Shown: positions 1-7,823 of the stretch, piece after piece
Position numbering within the stretch: position 1 is the first letter of the stretch
Layout: each line of letters opens with the position of its first letter
Assembly (NCBI RefSeq): GCF_014650175.1
Contig: NZ_BMUL01000001.1
Location: forward strand, 62,001-126,000
Length of the DNA: 64,000 bases
Source of the DNA: Streptomyces termitum
Lineage (GTDB): Bacteria; Actinomycetota; Actinomycetes; Streptomycetales; Streptomycetaceae
Reading direction: 5' to 3'
The notes under the pieces: model-generated
Seen by the model: the letters and a program-made list of their open reading frames with translations, nothing else
Databases searched by the model: none
Told to the model about the DNA's origin: nothing
Translations under genes and position numbers: made by a program

Positions 1-325
1 CGCCGGGGACCGGCACTTCGAAGCCGCCGTGGCGGAAGGCCAGGCCGTCGCCCTCGTAGGGCTTGGCGGCCTCGACCCGGGCCGGTTCGATCTCGATCCC
101 GTACAGCAGGGTGCGGGGGTCGGCGGTGCGCAGCCGGGCGAGCAGTTCGACGGCGGTCCAGGGGGCGGCCCCGTACCCGAGGTCGACGGCGACCGGCGGG
201 GCGGCGGAGCGGCGCAGGGCGGGGCCGTGCGCGGCGGCGATCCAGCGGTCCATGCGCCGCAGGCGGTTGGGGTTGGTGGTCCCGCGGGTCGGGGTGCCGA
301 CGGGGCGGGTGGTGCGCGGGGCCAT
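1..325 (-). CDS. SAM-dependent methyltransferase, 5' part (runs off window)
   Basis: Partial gene: the start codon is ATG at 325 on the minus strand and the rest lies beyond base 1. The visible 108 residues begin [20 protein letters not shown]. They contain the motif [20 protein letters not shown], which looks like motif I (SAM-binding loop) of class I methyltransferases, followed by a [14 protein letters not shown] segment typical of the acidic residue that binds the SAM ribose. The substrate cannot be told. The gene is divergent from mshA, the position a conserved methyltransferase gene holds in other Streptomyces (recalled synteny). Function beyond the fold is inference. Confidence 0.7.
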   Translation of the reverse strand, partial: MAPRTTRPVGTPTRGTTNPNRLRRMDRWIAAAHGPALRRSAAPPVAVDLGYGAAPWTAVELLARLRTADPRTLLYGIEIEPARVEAAKPYEGDGLAFRHGGFEVPVPG

Positions 326-676
326 GGGACGAGGATACGGAGCGCGGAAGGACCGGACACTCCCCCGTACCCCCGCCCGCCCCCGTACCCCGTCCGCACG
401 TCGGCCCGTTCCCTCGCCCGGCCCGCGCACCGGCCCCACCCGTACCCCGCCCCGTACCCCCGCTCCCGCCCCGCCCGTGCGGCGACCCCGTGCAACGAAT
501 TGGCAAAGTGGCCGGTGGGGGAAATGAAAACGGCCCCTCGGGGTGTTGTGCGGTGGCGGAGGGCGTCCGCGCCCTCTCGCGGGCGCGTGCCCGGTGTCCG
601 TACGGCCGCCGGTCCCCGCCCGCGTGCCCGACGCCCGCACGCCCCGCCAGGCCCCTCTCGCGGAAGGACCGCCGAC
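326..676. repeat. Intergenic region with CCGTACCCC microrepeats
   Basis: Region between the divergent methyltransferase and mshA. From about 360 to 475 the element CCGTACCCC or a near copy recurs five or so times in a C-rich run. Around 494-530 there is an unusually A-rich patch for this genome, a reasonable place for a promoter. A GGGAAA at 519-524 followed by GTTG at 545-548 loosely resembles a SigR promoter, but the spacing is about 20 nt, so this is weak. No gene is supported here. Confidence 0.4.
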
Positions 677-2047
677 GTGAGCCAGTACGTGTCCCGGTTC
701 GCCGGTACCCGGCACCGGTACCCGGCGGTGCCGTCCCTGCTCCGGCTGCCCGGCCGGCCCCGCACCCCGCGCCGGGTCGCCATGCTCTCCGTCCACACCT
801 CGCCGCTGCACCAGCCGGGCACCGGCGACGCGGGCGGCATGAACGTCTACATCGTGGAGCTGGCCAAGCGGCTCGCCGCGATCGACATAGAGGTCGAGAT
901 CTTCACCCGGGCCACCACCGGCGGCCTGGCCCCGGTGGTCGAGCTGGCGCCCGGCGTCCTCGTCCGGCACGTGGACGCGGGCCCGTACGAGGGGCTGGCG
1001 AAGGAGGAGCTGCCGGCCCAGCTGTGCGCCTTCACGCACGGCGTGATGCAGGCGTGGGCGGGCCACCGCCCCGGCCACTACGACCTGGTCCACTCGCACT
1101 ACTGGCTCTCCGGGCACGTCGGCTGGCTGGCCGCCGAGCGCTGGGGGGTGCCGCTGGTGCACGCCATGCACACCATGGCCAAGGTGAAGAACGCGCTGCT
1201 CGCGGAGGGCGACACGCCGGAGCCCGCGGCCCGGGTGATCGGCGAGACGCAGATCGTCTCCGCCGCCGACCGGCTGATAGCCAACACCACGGAGGAGTCC
1301 GACGAGCTGGTCCGCTTCTACGAGGCGGACCCCGGGAAGGTCGCGGTCGTCCACCCGGGCGTCAATCTGGACCGCTTCCGGCCCGCCGACGGCCGGGCCG
1401 CCGCCCGCGCCCGCCTCGGCCTGCCGAAGGACGCCTTCATCCCCGTCTTCGCGGGCCGCATCCAGCCCCTCAAGGCCCCCGACGTGCTCCTGCGGGCCGC
1501 GGCCCTGATGGTCGACCGGGACCCGTCGCTGCGCGCGCGCATGGTGGTGCCGGTGGTCGGCGGTCCGAGCGGCAGCGGTCTCGCCAAGCCGGAGGGCCTC
1601 CAGAAGCTGGCCGCCAAGCTGGGCATCGCCGATCTGGTGCGCTTCCACCCGCCGGTCGGGCAGGAGCGGCTCGCGGACTGGTTCCGGGCTGCGTCGGTCC
1701 TGGTGATGCCCTCGTACAGCGAGTCCTTCGGGCTCGTCGCGATCGAGGCGCAGGCGGCGGGCACCCCGGTCGTCGCGGCCTCGGTGGGCGGTCTGCCGGT
1801 GGCGGTGCGGGACGGCCGGACCGGTTTCCTGGTCCAGGGGCACGATCCCGGGGACTACGCGCGCGTGCTGGAGCGGTTCGCCGCCGAGCCGGCGCTCGTC
1901 GCCCGGATGGGCGAGGCGGCGGCGCGGCACGCGGAGTCCTTCGGCTGGGACACGGCGGCGGCGGGGACGGCCGAGGTGTACACGGCCGCCCTGCACGACC
2001 ATCGGCAGCGCGCGCACCACCGTCGCGTACGCTCCCACCATGGCTGA
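677..2047 (+). CDS. mshA: D-inositol-3-phosphate glycosyltransferase MshA
   Basis: Transfers GlcNAc from UDP-GlcNAc to 1L-myo-inositol-1-phosphate, the first committed step of mycothiol synthesis in the cytosol. The 456-residue protein is a GT-B fold family 4 glycosyltransferase. The N-terminal donor/acceptor loop [19 protein letters not shown] lies near residue 40. The C-terminal domain has the phosphate-contacting [13 protein letters not shown] segment and the E-x7-E-type motif [11 protein letters not shown] near residue 350. GTG at 677 is chosen because GGAAGGA lies 8 nt upstream and the family N-terminus fits. The open frame extends further upstream, but in low-complexity sequence. It overlaps the next gene by 8 nt. 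Confidence 0.93.
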   Translation: MSQYVSRFAGTRHRYPAVPSLLRLPGRPRTPRRVAMLSVHTSPLHQPGTGDAGGMNVYIVELAKRLAAIDIEVEIFTRATTGGLAPVVELAPGVLVRHVDAGPYEGLAKEELPAQLCAFTHGVMQAWAGHRPGHYDLVHSHYWLSGHVGWLAAERWGVPLVHAMHTMAKVKNALLAEGDTPEPAARVIGETQIVSAADRLIANTTEESDELVRFYEADPGKVAVVHPGVNLDRFRPADGRAAARARLGLPKDAFIPVFAGRIQPLKAPDVLLRAAALMVDRDPSLRARMVVPVVGGPSGSGLAKPEGLQKLAAKLGIADLVRFHPPVGQERLADWFRAASVLVMPSYSESFGLVAIEAQAAGTPVVAASVGGLPVAVRDGRTGFLVQGHDPGDYARVLERFAAEPALVARMGEAAARHAESFGWDTAAAGTAEVYTAALHDHRQRAHHRRVRSHHG

Positions 2048-2645
2048 CGCTCAGGACGCGAGGGACGCTCAGGACACCGGGGACGTACGAGACGACGGGG
2101 ACGTACGAGACGACGGGGACGTACGAGACGCCGGGGACGTACGGGAGGCGCCGGACGCGCGGCGCGTCGTCGAGGAGACCCTCGCCGAGGCGGAGCTGGA
2201 GTGGGAGAGCCCGGCGCCGGGGTCGTACGTGGTCAAGCTCCCCGGCACCCGCAAGCTCTTCACGACGCTGTCGCTGCGGCTCGGCCGCCACTCCCTCTCG
2301 CTCAACGCCTTCGTGGTCCGCCACCCCGACGAGAACGAGGCGGGCGTCCACCGCTGGCTCCTGGAGCGGAACCTCAAGCTGTACGGGGTCGGGTACGCGA
2401 TCGACCCGCTCGGCGACATCTACCTGGCCGGCAAGCTGCCGCTCGCCGCCGTCACCCCAGAGGAGCTGGACCGGCTGCTGGGCTCGGTCCTGGAGGCGGC
2501 GGACGGCGACTTCAACACGCTGCTGGAGCTGGGCTTCGCGACGGCGATCCGGCGCGAGTACGCCTGGCGGGTGTCACGCGGCGAGTCGACGCGGAACCTG
2601 GACGCGTTCAGGCACCTGACGCGGACGCCGGAGCCGAAGGACTGA
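2040..2645 (+). CDS. YbjN-domain protein with N-terminal GDVRDD repeats
   Basis: A 201-residue cytosolic protein. Residues from about 45 ([12 protein letters not shown]...) to 190 match the YbjN fold (type III secretion chaperone-like), found next to mshA in Streptomyces; the function is not known. Residues 13-36 are an acidic repeat, GDVRDD x2, GDVRDA and GDVREA, encoded by near-identical 18-nt units at about 2078-2150. The ATG at 2040 lies inside the mshA 3' end and is preceded by TACGCT and 6 nt, a leaderless-type -10. It may therefore be transcribed alone as well as with mshA. Its 3' end overlaps the convergent MFS gene by 38 nt. Confidence 0.8.
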   Translation: MADAQDARDAQDTGDVRDDGDVRDDGDVRDAGDVREAPDARRVVEETLAEAELEWESPAPGSYVVKLPGTRKLFTTLSLRLGRHSLSLNAFVVRHPDENEAGVHRWLLERNLKLYGVGYAIDPLGDIYLAGKLPLAAVTPEELDRLLGSVLEAADGDFNTLLELGFATAIRREYAWRVSRGESTRNLDAFRHLTRTPEPKD

Positions 2646-3975
2646 CGGGCTCCGCGCCCTTCCCGTCCCCCGCGCCCTTCCGGTCCGCCACCGCTTCCAC
2701 GGCCTCCACCGGTACGGCCTCCGCCGCCACCGTCTTCTCCGCCGCCACCGTCTCCTCCGGCGCCCCGCCGAGCGCCCTGCGCAGCCGCAGGGCGTAGCCG
2801 GCGGCGGCGAGGAGGCCGATGGCGAAGGTGCCGGCCCACAGGACGTCCGGACCGGGACCGTCGACGACGACGCCGGCCATGATCGGCGCGACGAAACCGG
2901 CGACCGCCCACGACATGCCCATCACGCCCTGATAGCGGCCGCGCGCGTGCTCCGGCGCGAGCCGGGCGGTGGCGGCGGCGTTCGTCGGCACGTGGACCAT
3001 CTCGCCGATCGTCCAGATGACGACGGTCGCGGCGAAGGCGACGGGGGAGCCGGCCAGCGCGGTGGCGCCGGTGCCGACGGCGAAGAGGAGCGAGGCGACG
3101 GTCAGCAGGACGACCGGCGAGCGCCGCTCGGTCACCTTGTTGACCAGCAGCTGGAAACCGACGATCACGATGCCGTTGACGGCGATGACCATGCCGTACG
3201 AGGAGGCCGGGAGGCCCTGTCCGGTCATCGTCAGCGGCAGGCCGATCCACGGCACGGTGAAGACCAGGCAGACCAGCAGGTTGAGCAGGACGAGGGTCCG
3301 GAAGGGCCCGTCGCGCAGCACGTCCAGCATGGACACCCGGTCGGCCGGCCCGGCGTCCCCGGCGGCCCGCTCCGGCCGCTCCGGGCGGGTCTCGGGCAGC
3401 CGGAGGAAGACGATGACCGCGCACAGCAGGGTGGCGACGGCGTCGACCAGGAAGAGGGTGCGGTAGCCGAGGAAGGCGGCGGCGCCGCCCGCGATGGAGG
3501 CGACGGCGAAGCCGAGGTTCAGGGCCCAGTAGTTGAGCGAGAAGGCGCGGCGGACGTCCTCGTCGGGGACCGTGTCGGCGATGGTCGCGTTGATCGACGG
3601 CCGGACGGCCTGCATGGCGACGCCCATCAGCAGGACGACGGCGGCGACGCCCCAGGCGCTGGTGACGAAGGCGAGCGCGGCGGCGCAGGCGGCGGCCGCG
3701 AGGTGCATGGTGATCATCGTGGGGCGGCGGCCCCAGCGGTCGGTGAGGACGCCGCCGAGCGGGGACCCGGCGACGCCGCCGAGGCCGTGCAGGGCGACGA
3801 CGAGTCCGGCGAACCAGGCGGAGTGGCCGAGTTCGGCGGTGAGGTAGAGGGAGAGGAAGGTGAGGACGAAGGCGCCGGTCCGGTTCACCAGGGTGGACAG
3901 CCAGAGCCACCAGAAGCCCGGGGGGAGGCCGGAGACCGTGGCACGTGCCGATCGTCTGAGCGAGTCGATGGACAT
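2608..3975 (-). CDS. MFS transporter (drug-efflux type)
   Basis: A 455-residue polytopic membrane protein of the major facilitator superfamily. The first hydrophobic helices begin near residue 20 (WWLWLSTLVNRTGAF). The motif A loop GGVLTDRWGRRPT sits between helices 2 and 3, and a central hydrophilic loop (RPERPERAAGDAG) separates the two six-helix halves. The C-terminal tail is long and Ala/Val/Glu-rich. ATG 3975 is preferred because AAGGGG lies upstream; an in-frame start 19 codons earlier lacks one. The substrate is unknown; the likeliest role is efflux of small hydrophobic compounds. Divergent from gpm, with a palindrome between. Confidence 0.85.
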   Translation of the reverse strand: MSIDSLRRSARATVSGLPPGFWWLWLSTLVNRTGAFVLTFLSLYLTAELGHSAWFAGLVVALHGLGGVAGSPLGGVLTDRWGRRPTMITMHLAAAACAAALAFVTSAWGVAAVVLLMGVAMQAVRPSINATIADTVPDEDVRRAFSLNYWALNLGFAVASIAGGAAAFLGYRTLFLVDAVATLLCAVIVFLRLPETRPERPERAAGDAGPADRVSMLDVLRDGPFRTLVLLNLLVCLVFTVPWIGLPLTMTGQGLPASSYGMVIAVNGIVIVGFQLLVNKVTERRSPVVLLTVASLLFAVGTGATALAGSPVAFAATVVIWTIGEMVHVPTNAAATARLAPEHARGRYQGVMGMSWAVAGFVAPIMAGVVVDGPGPDVLWAGTFAIGLLAAAGYALRLRRALGGAPEETVAAEKTVAAEAVPVEAVEAVADRKGAGDGKGAEPVSPSAPASASGA

Positions 3976-4054
3976 GTGTGGCGGCCCCTTGCGTGATGTA
4001 AGTCCCTCTAACGGCTCTCGAAACTTACGCATCTCGGTGGGCGGACGCCAGCGA

Positions 4055-4073
4055 ATTGACGACGCGCGTCAAT
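4055..4073. promoter_or_regulatory. Palindrome between MFS gene and gpm
   Basis: ATTGACG, 5 nt, CGTCAAT forms a perfect 7-bp inverted repeat in the 125-bp divergent spacer. It lies 15 nt upstream of the -10-like TAGGCT (4088-4093) of gpm and about 80 nt upstream of the MFS start codon. It could be an operator for a TetR/MarR-type repressor of the exporter. No regulator gene is adjacent, so this is inference from symmetry alone. Confidence 0.4.
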
Positions 4074-4100
4074 CGTCCGAGGTCCATTAGGCTCGTACGC

Positions 4101-4859
4101 ATGGCCGACGCACCGTACAAGCTGATCCTCCTCCGCCACGGCGAGAGCGAGTGGAACGAGAAGAATCTGTTCACCGGGTGGGTGGACGTGAACCTCACCG
4201 CGAAGGGCGAGAAGGAGGCGACGCGCGGCGGCGAGCTGCTCAAGGACGCCGGTCTGCTCCCCGACGTGCTGCACACCTCCCTCCAGAAGCGCGCCATCCG
4301 CACCGCGCAGCTCGCGCTGGAGTCCGCCGACCGCCACTGGATCCCGGTCCACCGCTCCTGGCGCCTGAACGAGCGTCACTACGGCGCCCTCCAGGGCAAG
4401 GACAAGGCGCAGACCCTCGCCGAGTTCGGCGAGGAGCAGTTCATGCTGTGGCGCCGCTCGTACGACACCCCGCCGCCGGCGCTCGCCGACGACAGCGAGT
4501 TCTCCCAGGTGGACGACGCGCGCTACGCGTCCATCCCCTCCGAGCGACTGCCCCGCACCGAGTGCCTGAAGGACGTCGTGGAGCGGATGCTCCCGTACTG
4601 GTACGACGTGATCGTCCCCGACCTCCTCACCGGCCGCACGGTCCTGGTCGCCGCCCACGGCAACAGCCTCCGCGCCCTGGTGAAGCACCTCGACGGCATC
4701 TCGGACGCCGACATCGCGGGCCTCAACATCCCCACCGGCATCCCCCTCTCGTACGAACTCGACGAGAACTTCAAGCCCCTCAACCCCGGCGGCACCTACC
4801 TCGACCCGGAGGCCGCCGCGTCCGCCATCGAGGCGGTCAAGAACCAGGGCAAGAAGTAA
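4101..4859 (+). CDS. gpmA: 2,3-bisphosphoglycerate-dependent phosphoglycerate mutase
   Basis: Interconverts 3- and 2-phosphoglycerate in glycolysis and gluconeogenesis. The 252-residue protein has the phosphohistidine motif [16 protein letters not shown] near residues 10-25, the active-site RTAQ and ERHYGALQG segments, and the second catalytic His in [13 protein letters not shown] near residue 185. Length and motifs are those of the dPGM family. ATG 4101 is chosen because the protein starts [15 protein letters not shown] as in the family, and TAGGCT sits 7 nt upstream, implying a leaderless transcript. Followed by a strong terminator. Confidence 0.95.
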   Translation: MADAPYKLILLRHGESEWNEKNLFTGWVDVNLTAKGEKEATRGGELLKDAGLLPDVLHTSLQKRAIRTAQLALESADRHWIPVHRSWRLNERHYGALQGKDKAQTLAEFGEEQFMLWRRSYDTPPPALADDSEFSQVDDARYASIPSERLPRTECLKDVVERMLPYWYDVIVPDLLTGRTVLVAAHGNSLRALVKHLDGISDADIAGLNIPTGIPLSYELDENFKPLNPGGTYLDPEAAASAIEAVKNQGKK

Positions 4860-4871
4860 CCCCCACCCACG

Positions 4872-4917
4872 AAAGAGCCCCCTTCCTGCGGTCTTCCCGC
4901 CGGGAGGGGGCTTTTTT
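4872..4917 (+). terminator. Rho-independent terminator after gpm
   Basis: AGCCCCCTTCC pairs with GGGAGGGGGCT across a roughly 13-nt loop and is followed by a run of six T. This is a classical intrinsic terminator 15 nt after the gpm stop codon. Confidence 0.85.
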
Positions 4918-4949
4918 GTGGGCCGGGGCCGGGCCCTGCTGGTCCGGTG

Positions 4950-5231
4950 TCAGGTGGTCTCGTCGCTGTCCTTCTCCGGAGTCGTCGGGAGCGGGGTGTG
5001 CTTGGAGAGGGACCAGGACATGGAGAAGCCGAGGGCGGCGAGGAGGCCGTAGACGAGGGCGGCGACCCAGGCGCGGGACATGTTGTCCGCGCTGCCCTTG
5101 CCGGGGAGCCAGAACTCGGCGTTCGGGCCGTCGGTGAGGTGGGCGACGAGGGCCGCGACGGCGGCGCCCGAGGCCGCGAGCGCGGGGAGGCTCAGGATCA
5201 GCATCCAGAGCCAGCGGCGGCGGGTGGGCAT
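4950..5231 (-). CDS. Small two-helix membrane protein
   Basis: A 93-residue protein starting MPTRRRWLWMLILSLPALAA. There is a positively charged N-terminus, then one hydrophobic helix (about residues 7-30), an extracytoplasmic loop with DGPNAEFWLPGKGSADN, a second helix (AALVYGLLAALGFSMSW) and an acidic tail. No family recognised. ATG 5231 has GGAGG upstream. It is 26 nt downstream of the lipoprotein gene on the same strand and probably co-transcribed with it. Confidence 0.65.
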   Translation of the reverse strand: MPTRRRWLWMLILSLPALAASGAAVAALVAHLTDGPNAEFWLPGKGSADNMSRAWVAALVYGLLAALGFSMSWSLSKHTPLPTTPEKDSDETT

Positions 5232-5257
5232 GGTGTGTCCTCCTTCTGGCGGTGGTC

Positions 5258-5791
5258 TCAGTGTTCCTGCTTCGCGCCCGTCGCCTCGTCGCAGGCCCGG
5301 TCGCGGAAGTCGTCGAGGAGGGAGACGCGGGTCTCGCCGCCGAGGGTGTGGCGGACCTCGCCCGGCTTGAGGCGGGCCAGGTCCTCCGGGGTGAAGCGGA
5401 CGGGGACGGCCGACCAGGAGCCGTCCTCGGTCCAGCCGGCGAGCCGGTAGCTGCGGCCCTTCTCCAGGCGGGTGGTCTCCGTCTTCGGGGTCCACCGCTC
5501 GGCCTCGGGCACGCCGGAGGTGCGGATCAGCGGCCAGGAGGTGAAGCCGGTGACGGGGCCGTCGTGCCACCAGACGCCGGTGGCCGGGGAGGCGTCCGCC
5601 GGTGCGTCGGCGGGGGAGAGGGTCGCCCCGTCCAGGTGGTCGTGGCACATCAGGAGGATGCCGAGCGGGGTGCCGTCCTCCGCGACCGTGACGCCCGCGA
5701 GGCCGGCGGGAGGCGTCGCGCAGCCCGTGAGCAGCAGCGCGGCGGCACCGGCCGCCGCCGCCGTCAGAAGGGTCGTGCGCGGGGAGTGCAT
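5258..5791 (-). CDS. Putative lipoprotein
   Basis: A 177-residue protein with a signal peptide and lipobox LLLTGC at about residues 19-24, so it is predicted to be anchored on the outer face of the membrane. The mature part has a charged segment DHLDGATLSP, WWHDGPV, and a C-terminal region ending DRACDEATGAKQEH. No catalytic motif or known domain recognised. It sits directly upstream of the small membrane protein, so the two may act together; that is inference. Confidence 0.65.
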   Translation of the reverse strand: MHSPRTTLLTAAAAGAAALLLTGCATPPAGLAGVTVAEDGTPLGILLMCHDHLDGATLSPADAPADASPATGVWWHDGPVTGFTSWPLIRTSGVPEAERWTPKTETTRLEKGRSYRLAGWTEDGSWSAVPVRFTPEDLARLKPGEVRHTLGGETRVSLLDDFRDRACDEATGAKQEH

Positions 5792-5907
5792 GGCCGCAAT
5801 TCTGTCGTTCCGGAAGGCCGCCTGCCCAGGGGTGACCGGCGGTAATACGAGGTGGGAGGGAGGTAATCGGGGGCGGTGGGCGTCCCGGGTCGCCTACTGT
5901 CCGGCGC

Positions 5908-6375
5908 ATGACCTCATCACCGCGCCTGGAGCGGGTCACCCCCGCCACCCTCGACGCCGCGCTCGCCCTGCGGGTCCACCCCCACCAGGAGAAGAACGTC
6001 GCCCCCGTCGTGAAGTCGCTGGCCGAGGCGTACGCGCACGGCGAGACCGCCTGGCCCCGGCTGATCCTCGACGGTGACCGGCTCGTCGGCTTCCTGATGG
6101 CCTTCCTCGACGTGCCGTGGGCGCCGGAGCGGGACCCGGCCGACCGCCGCAGCGGACTGTGGCGGCTGAACGTCTCCGCCGACGCGCAGGGTGCCGGGTA
6201 CGGCCGCTTCGCGGTCGGGGCCGTCGCCGAGGAGCTGCGCCGCCGGGGGACCGCGCGGATGTACGTGACCTGGGAACCCGGCGAGGACGGGCCGGGCGCC
6301 TTCTACCGCCGGCTGGGGTTCCGTACGACAGGGGAGGAGAGCGGCGGCCAGGTCGTCGGCGTACTCGACCTCTGA
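5908..6375 (+). CDS. GNAT family N-acetyltransferase
   Basis: A 155-residue acetyl-CoA-dependent acetyltransferase. The acetyl-CoA pyrophosphate loop is DAQGAGYGRFAVGAVAEEL (about residues 90-108), preceded by the strand LWRLNVSA. The C-terminal FYRRLGFRTTGEE is typical of motif B. The segment MRVHPHQEKNVAP-like N-terminus resembles spermidine-acetyltransferase-like GNATs, but the acceptor is unknown. ATG 5908 is preceded by TACTGT and 7 nt, suggesting a leaderless mRNA. It is followed by a purine/pyrimidine microrepeat. Confidence 0.75.
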   Translation: MTSSPRLERVTPATLDAALALRVHPHQEKNVAPVVKSLAEAYAHGETAWPRLILDGDRLVGFLMAFLDVPWAPERDPADRRSGLWRLNVSADAQGAGYGRFAVGAVAEELRRRGTARMYVTWEPGEDGPGAFYRRLGFRTTGEESGGQVVGVLDL

Positions 6376-6520
6376 GCCCTCTGAGACCTCTGGGATCTCT
6401 CAGACCTCCGGGACCTTGAGACCTCGGAGACCTTCGAGGTCTCAGAGACCTCCCAGACCTCCGGGACCTCCCGGGCCTCCGGGACCTCCCGGACCTCTGG
6501 ACCCCCCGGACCCCCGGAAG
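6376..6520. repeat. Degenerate GACCTCCGGG/GAGACCTC tandem microrepeat
   Basis: Right after the GNAT stop codon, about 13 imperfect copies of a 9-12-nt unit (GACCTC + GGG/GGA/CAG) run to about 6520. Some copies are mutually inverted around 6418-6445 (GAGACCTCGGAGACC facing GGTCTCAGAGACC), so the RNA can fold. No coding sequence is supported. Confidence 0.6.
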
Positions 6521-6568
6521 AAGGGGCGGGGAAGGGGCCGTCGCTCCTTCCCCGTCCCCTCCGTTCCG

Positions 6569-6721
6569 TCAGCCCGAGCAGCCGCCGCACTGGCACGGCG
6601 CGCCCGACTGGCAGCCGCAGCCGCAGCCCGAGCCGCAACCGCAGGCGCCGAGGACGGGCAGGTGGGTCCGCTCGCGCGGGGCGTCCGCCGAGGAGTCGGT
6701 CGTGATGGGGGAATCGGCCAT
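6569..6721 (-). CDS. mtpA: Cysteine-rich metallothionein-like protein MtpA
   Basis: A 50-residue protein: a hydrophilic N-terminus MADSPITTDSSADAPRE, then a tail with eight Cys within 24 residues in CxC and CxxC spacing (CGCGSGCGCGC and CQCGGC). This strongly suggests thiolate metal binding. ATG 6721 has a good GGAGGG Shine-Dalgarno. It lies downstream of phoU on the same strand, the place where a metallothionein-like gene named mtpA has been described in S. lividans (from memory). The metal and role are not known. Confidence 0.75.
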   Translation of the reverse strand: MADSPITTDSSADAPRERTHLPVLGACGCGSGCGCGCQSGAPCQCGGCSG

Positions 6722-6794
6722 GGGGGTCCCTCCCTCGCGGGACGCGCATCGTCCCTCGTACCCATTCCATGCCCGCCGGGACCGGCGCATCAAC

Positions 6795-6825
6795 GGCGCA
6801 CAGGAGCCCCGCGCTCCTGTGCGCC
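6795..6825 (-). terminator. Stem-loop after phoU
   Basis: GGCGCACAGGAG and CTCCTGTGCGCC form a perfect 12-bp stem with a 7-nt loop between the phoU stop codon and mtpA. There is no U tract, as is common in Streptomyces. It may terminate or attenuate phoU transcription before mtpA. Confidence 0.65.
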
Positions 6826-6851
6826 CCCCGTGGGCCGCCGAGGGGGAGCCC

Positions 6852-7532
6852 CTACGCGCCCTCGACCGGCGTGTCCGTCTGCTGGAGCTCGTCCGCGTGC
6901 TCGCCGGTCACCAGGTAGACGACGCGCTTCGCGACGGACACCGCGTGGTCGGCGAAGCGCTCGTAGTACCGGCCGAGCAGCGTCACGTCGACGGCGGTCT
7001 CGATGCCGTGCTTCCACCGGTCGTCCATGAGGTGCTGGAAGAGGGCCCGGTGCAGCAGGTCCATCTCGTCGTCGTCCTGCTCCAGCTGCATGGCCAGGTC
7101 GACGTCCTTGGTGATGATCACCTCGGCGGCCTTCGCCATCAGGCGCTGCGCGAGCTGGCCCATCTGGAGGATGGTGGCGTGCAGGTCGTCGGGGACCGCA
7201 CGGTCGGGGAAGCGCAGCCGGGTGAGCTTGGCCACGTGCTGGGCCAGGTCGCCGGAGCGCTCCAGGTCGGCGCTCATCCGCAGCGAGGTGACCACGATCC
7301 GCAGGTCGGTGGCCACCGGCTGCTGGCGCGCGAGCAGCGCTATCGCCCGCGCCTCCAGGTCGTGCTGGAGGTCGTCGACCTTCTGGTCCGCGGCGATCAC
7401 GCTCTCCGCGAGCTTCAGGTCGGCGTCGAGCATCGCCGTGGTGGCGCGCCCGATCGCCGATCCGACCAGACGGGCCATCTCGACCAGGCCCTCGCCGATC
7501 GAATCAAGTTCCTCGTGGTACGCGTCCCGCAT
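6852..7532 (-). CDS. phoU: Phosphate signalling regulator PhoU
   Basis: A 226-residue cytosolic helical protein made of two related three-helix bundles. It modulates the PhoR sensor and phosphate uptake. Starts MRDAYHEELDSIGEGLVEMA. The metal-cluster-type motif ERFADHAVSVAKRVVYLVTG is near residue 190, and its first-repeat counterpart DLERSGDLAQHVAKL is near residue 90. It is divergent from phoR-phoP across a spacer holding PHO-box repeats, so PhoP~P control is expected. Start ATG 7532 gives the usual family length. Confidence 0.95.
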   Translation of the reverse strand: MRDAYHEELDSIGEGLVEMARLVGSAIGRATTAMLDADLKLAESVIAADQKVDDLQHDLEARAIALLARQQPVATDLRIVVTSLRMSADLERSGDLAQHVAKLTRLRFPDRAVPDDLHATILQMGQLAQRLMAKAAEVIITKDVDLAMQLEQDDDEMDLLHRALFQHLMDDRWKHGIETAVDVTLLGRYYERFADHAVSVAKRVVYLVTGEHADELQQTDTPVEGA

Positions 7533-7656
7533 GGATGTCCCTCTCTACAGGCGAGTGCACGGGCGAGTGCTCTCGGCTCCGTCGGTCTCCGTAGGGTCCT
7601 GGTGGACCGTTACGGTCCCACGTTCGGCCCCCCGGGCGTCCGGTTCCGCCCGCCCG

Positions 7657-7749
7657 TGTGAACCGGGGTCGGCCTCCAGGTGAACTCTGGGCGACGCGGG
7701 CCCTCGTGCCCCTCGGGGCAAGTGAACCGGCACCGTCCTGAGGGTGAAC
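7657..7749 (-). promoter_or_regulatory. Two PHO-box pairs in the phoU/phoR spacer
   Basis: On the minus strand GTTCACC-type 11-nt direct repeat units occur at 7743-7749 and 7721-7727, and again at 7679-7685 and 7657-7663. Within each pair the anchors are exactly 22 nt (two 11-nt units) apart, with a degenerate middle unit. This is the organisation of PhoP-binding sites in Streptomyces. The right-hand flank GTGAACTCTGGGCGACG of one pair is repeated almost exactly at the other, so the module looks duplicated. Confidence 0.85.
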
Positions 7750-7823
7750 TCTGAGCGACGAGTGTTCGAGCAGCCACTCGGACGGCTGGGAGAGTGTCCG
7801 TGACCACGCATAACCTGGTCGGC

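Noticed and set aside
519..548. SigR-type promoter for mshA
   Set aside because: GGGAAA and GTTG are present, but the spacing of about 20 nt is too long and the -35 is imperfect; mentioned only as a weak possibility.
2075..2155. CRISPR-like repeat array
   Set aside because: The 18-nt units are contiguous, without unique spacers, in frame and coding; no cas genes are in the window.
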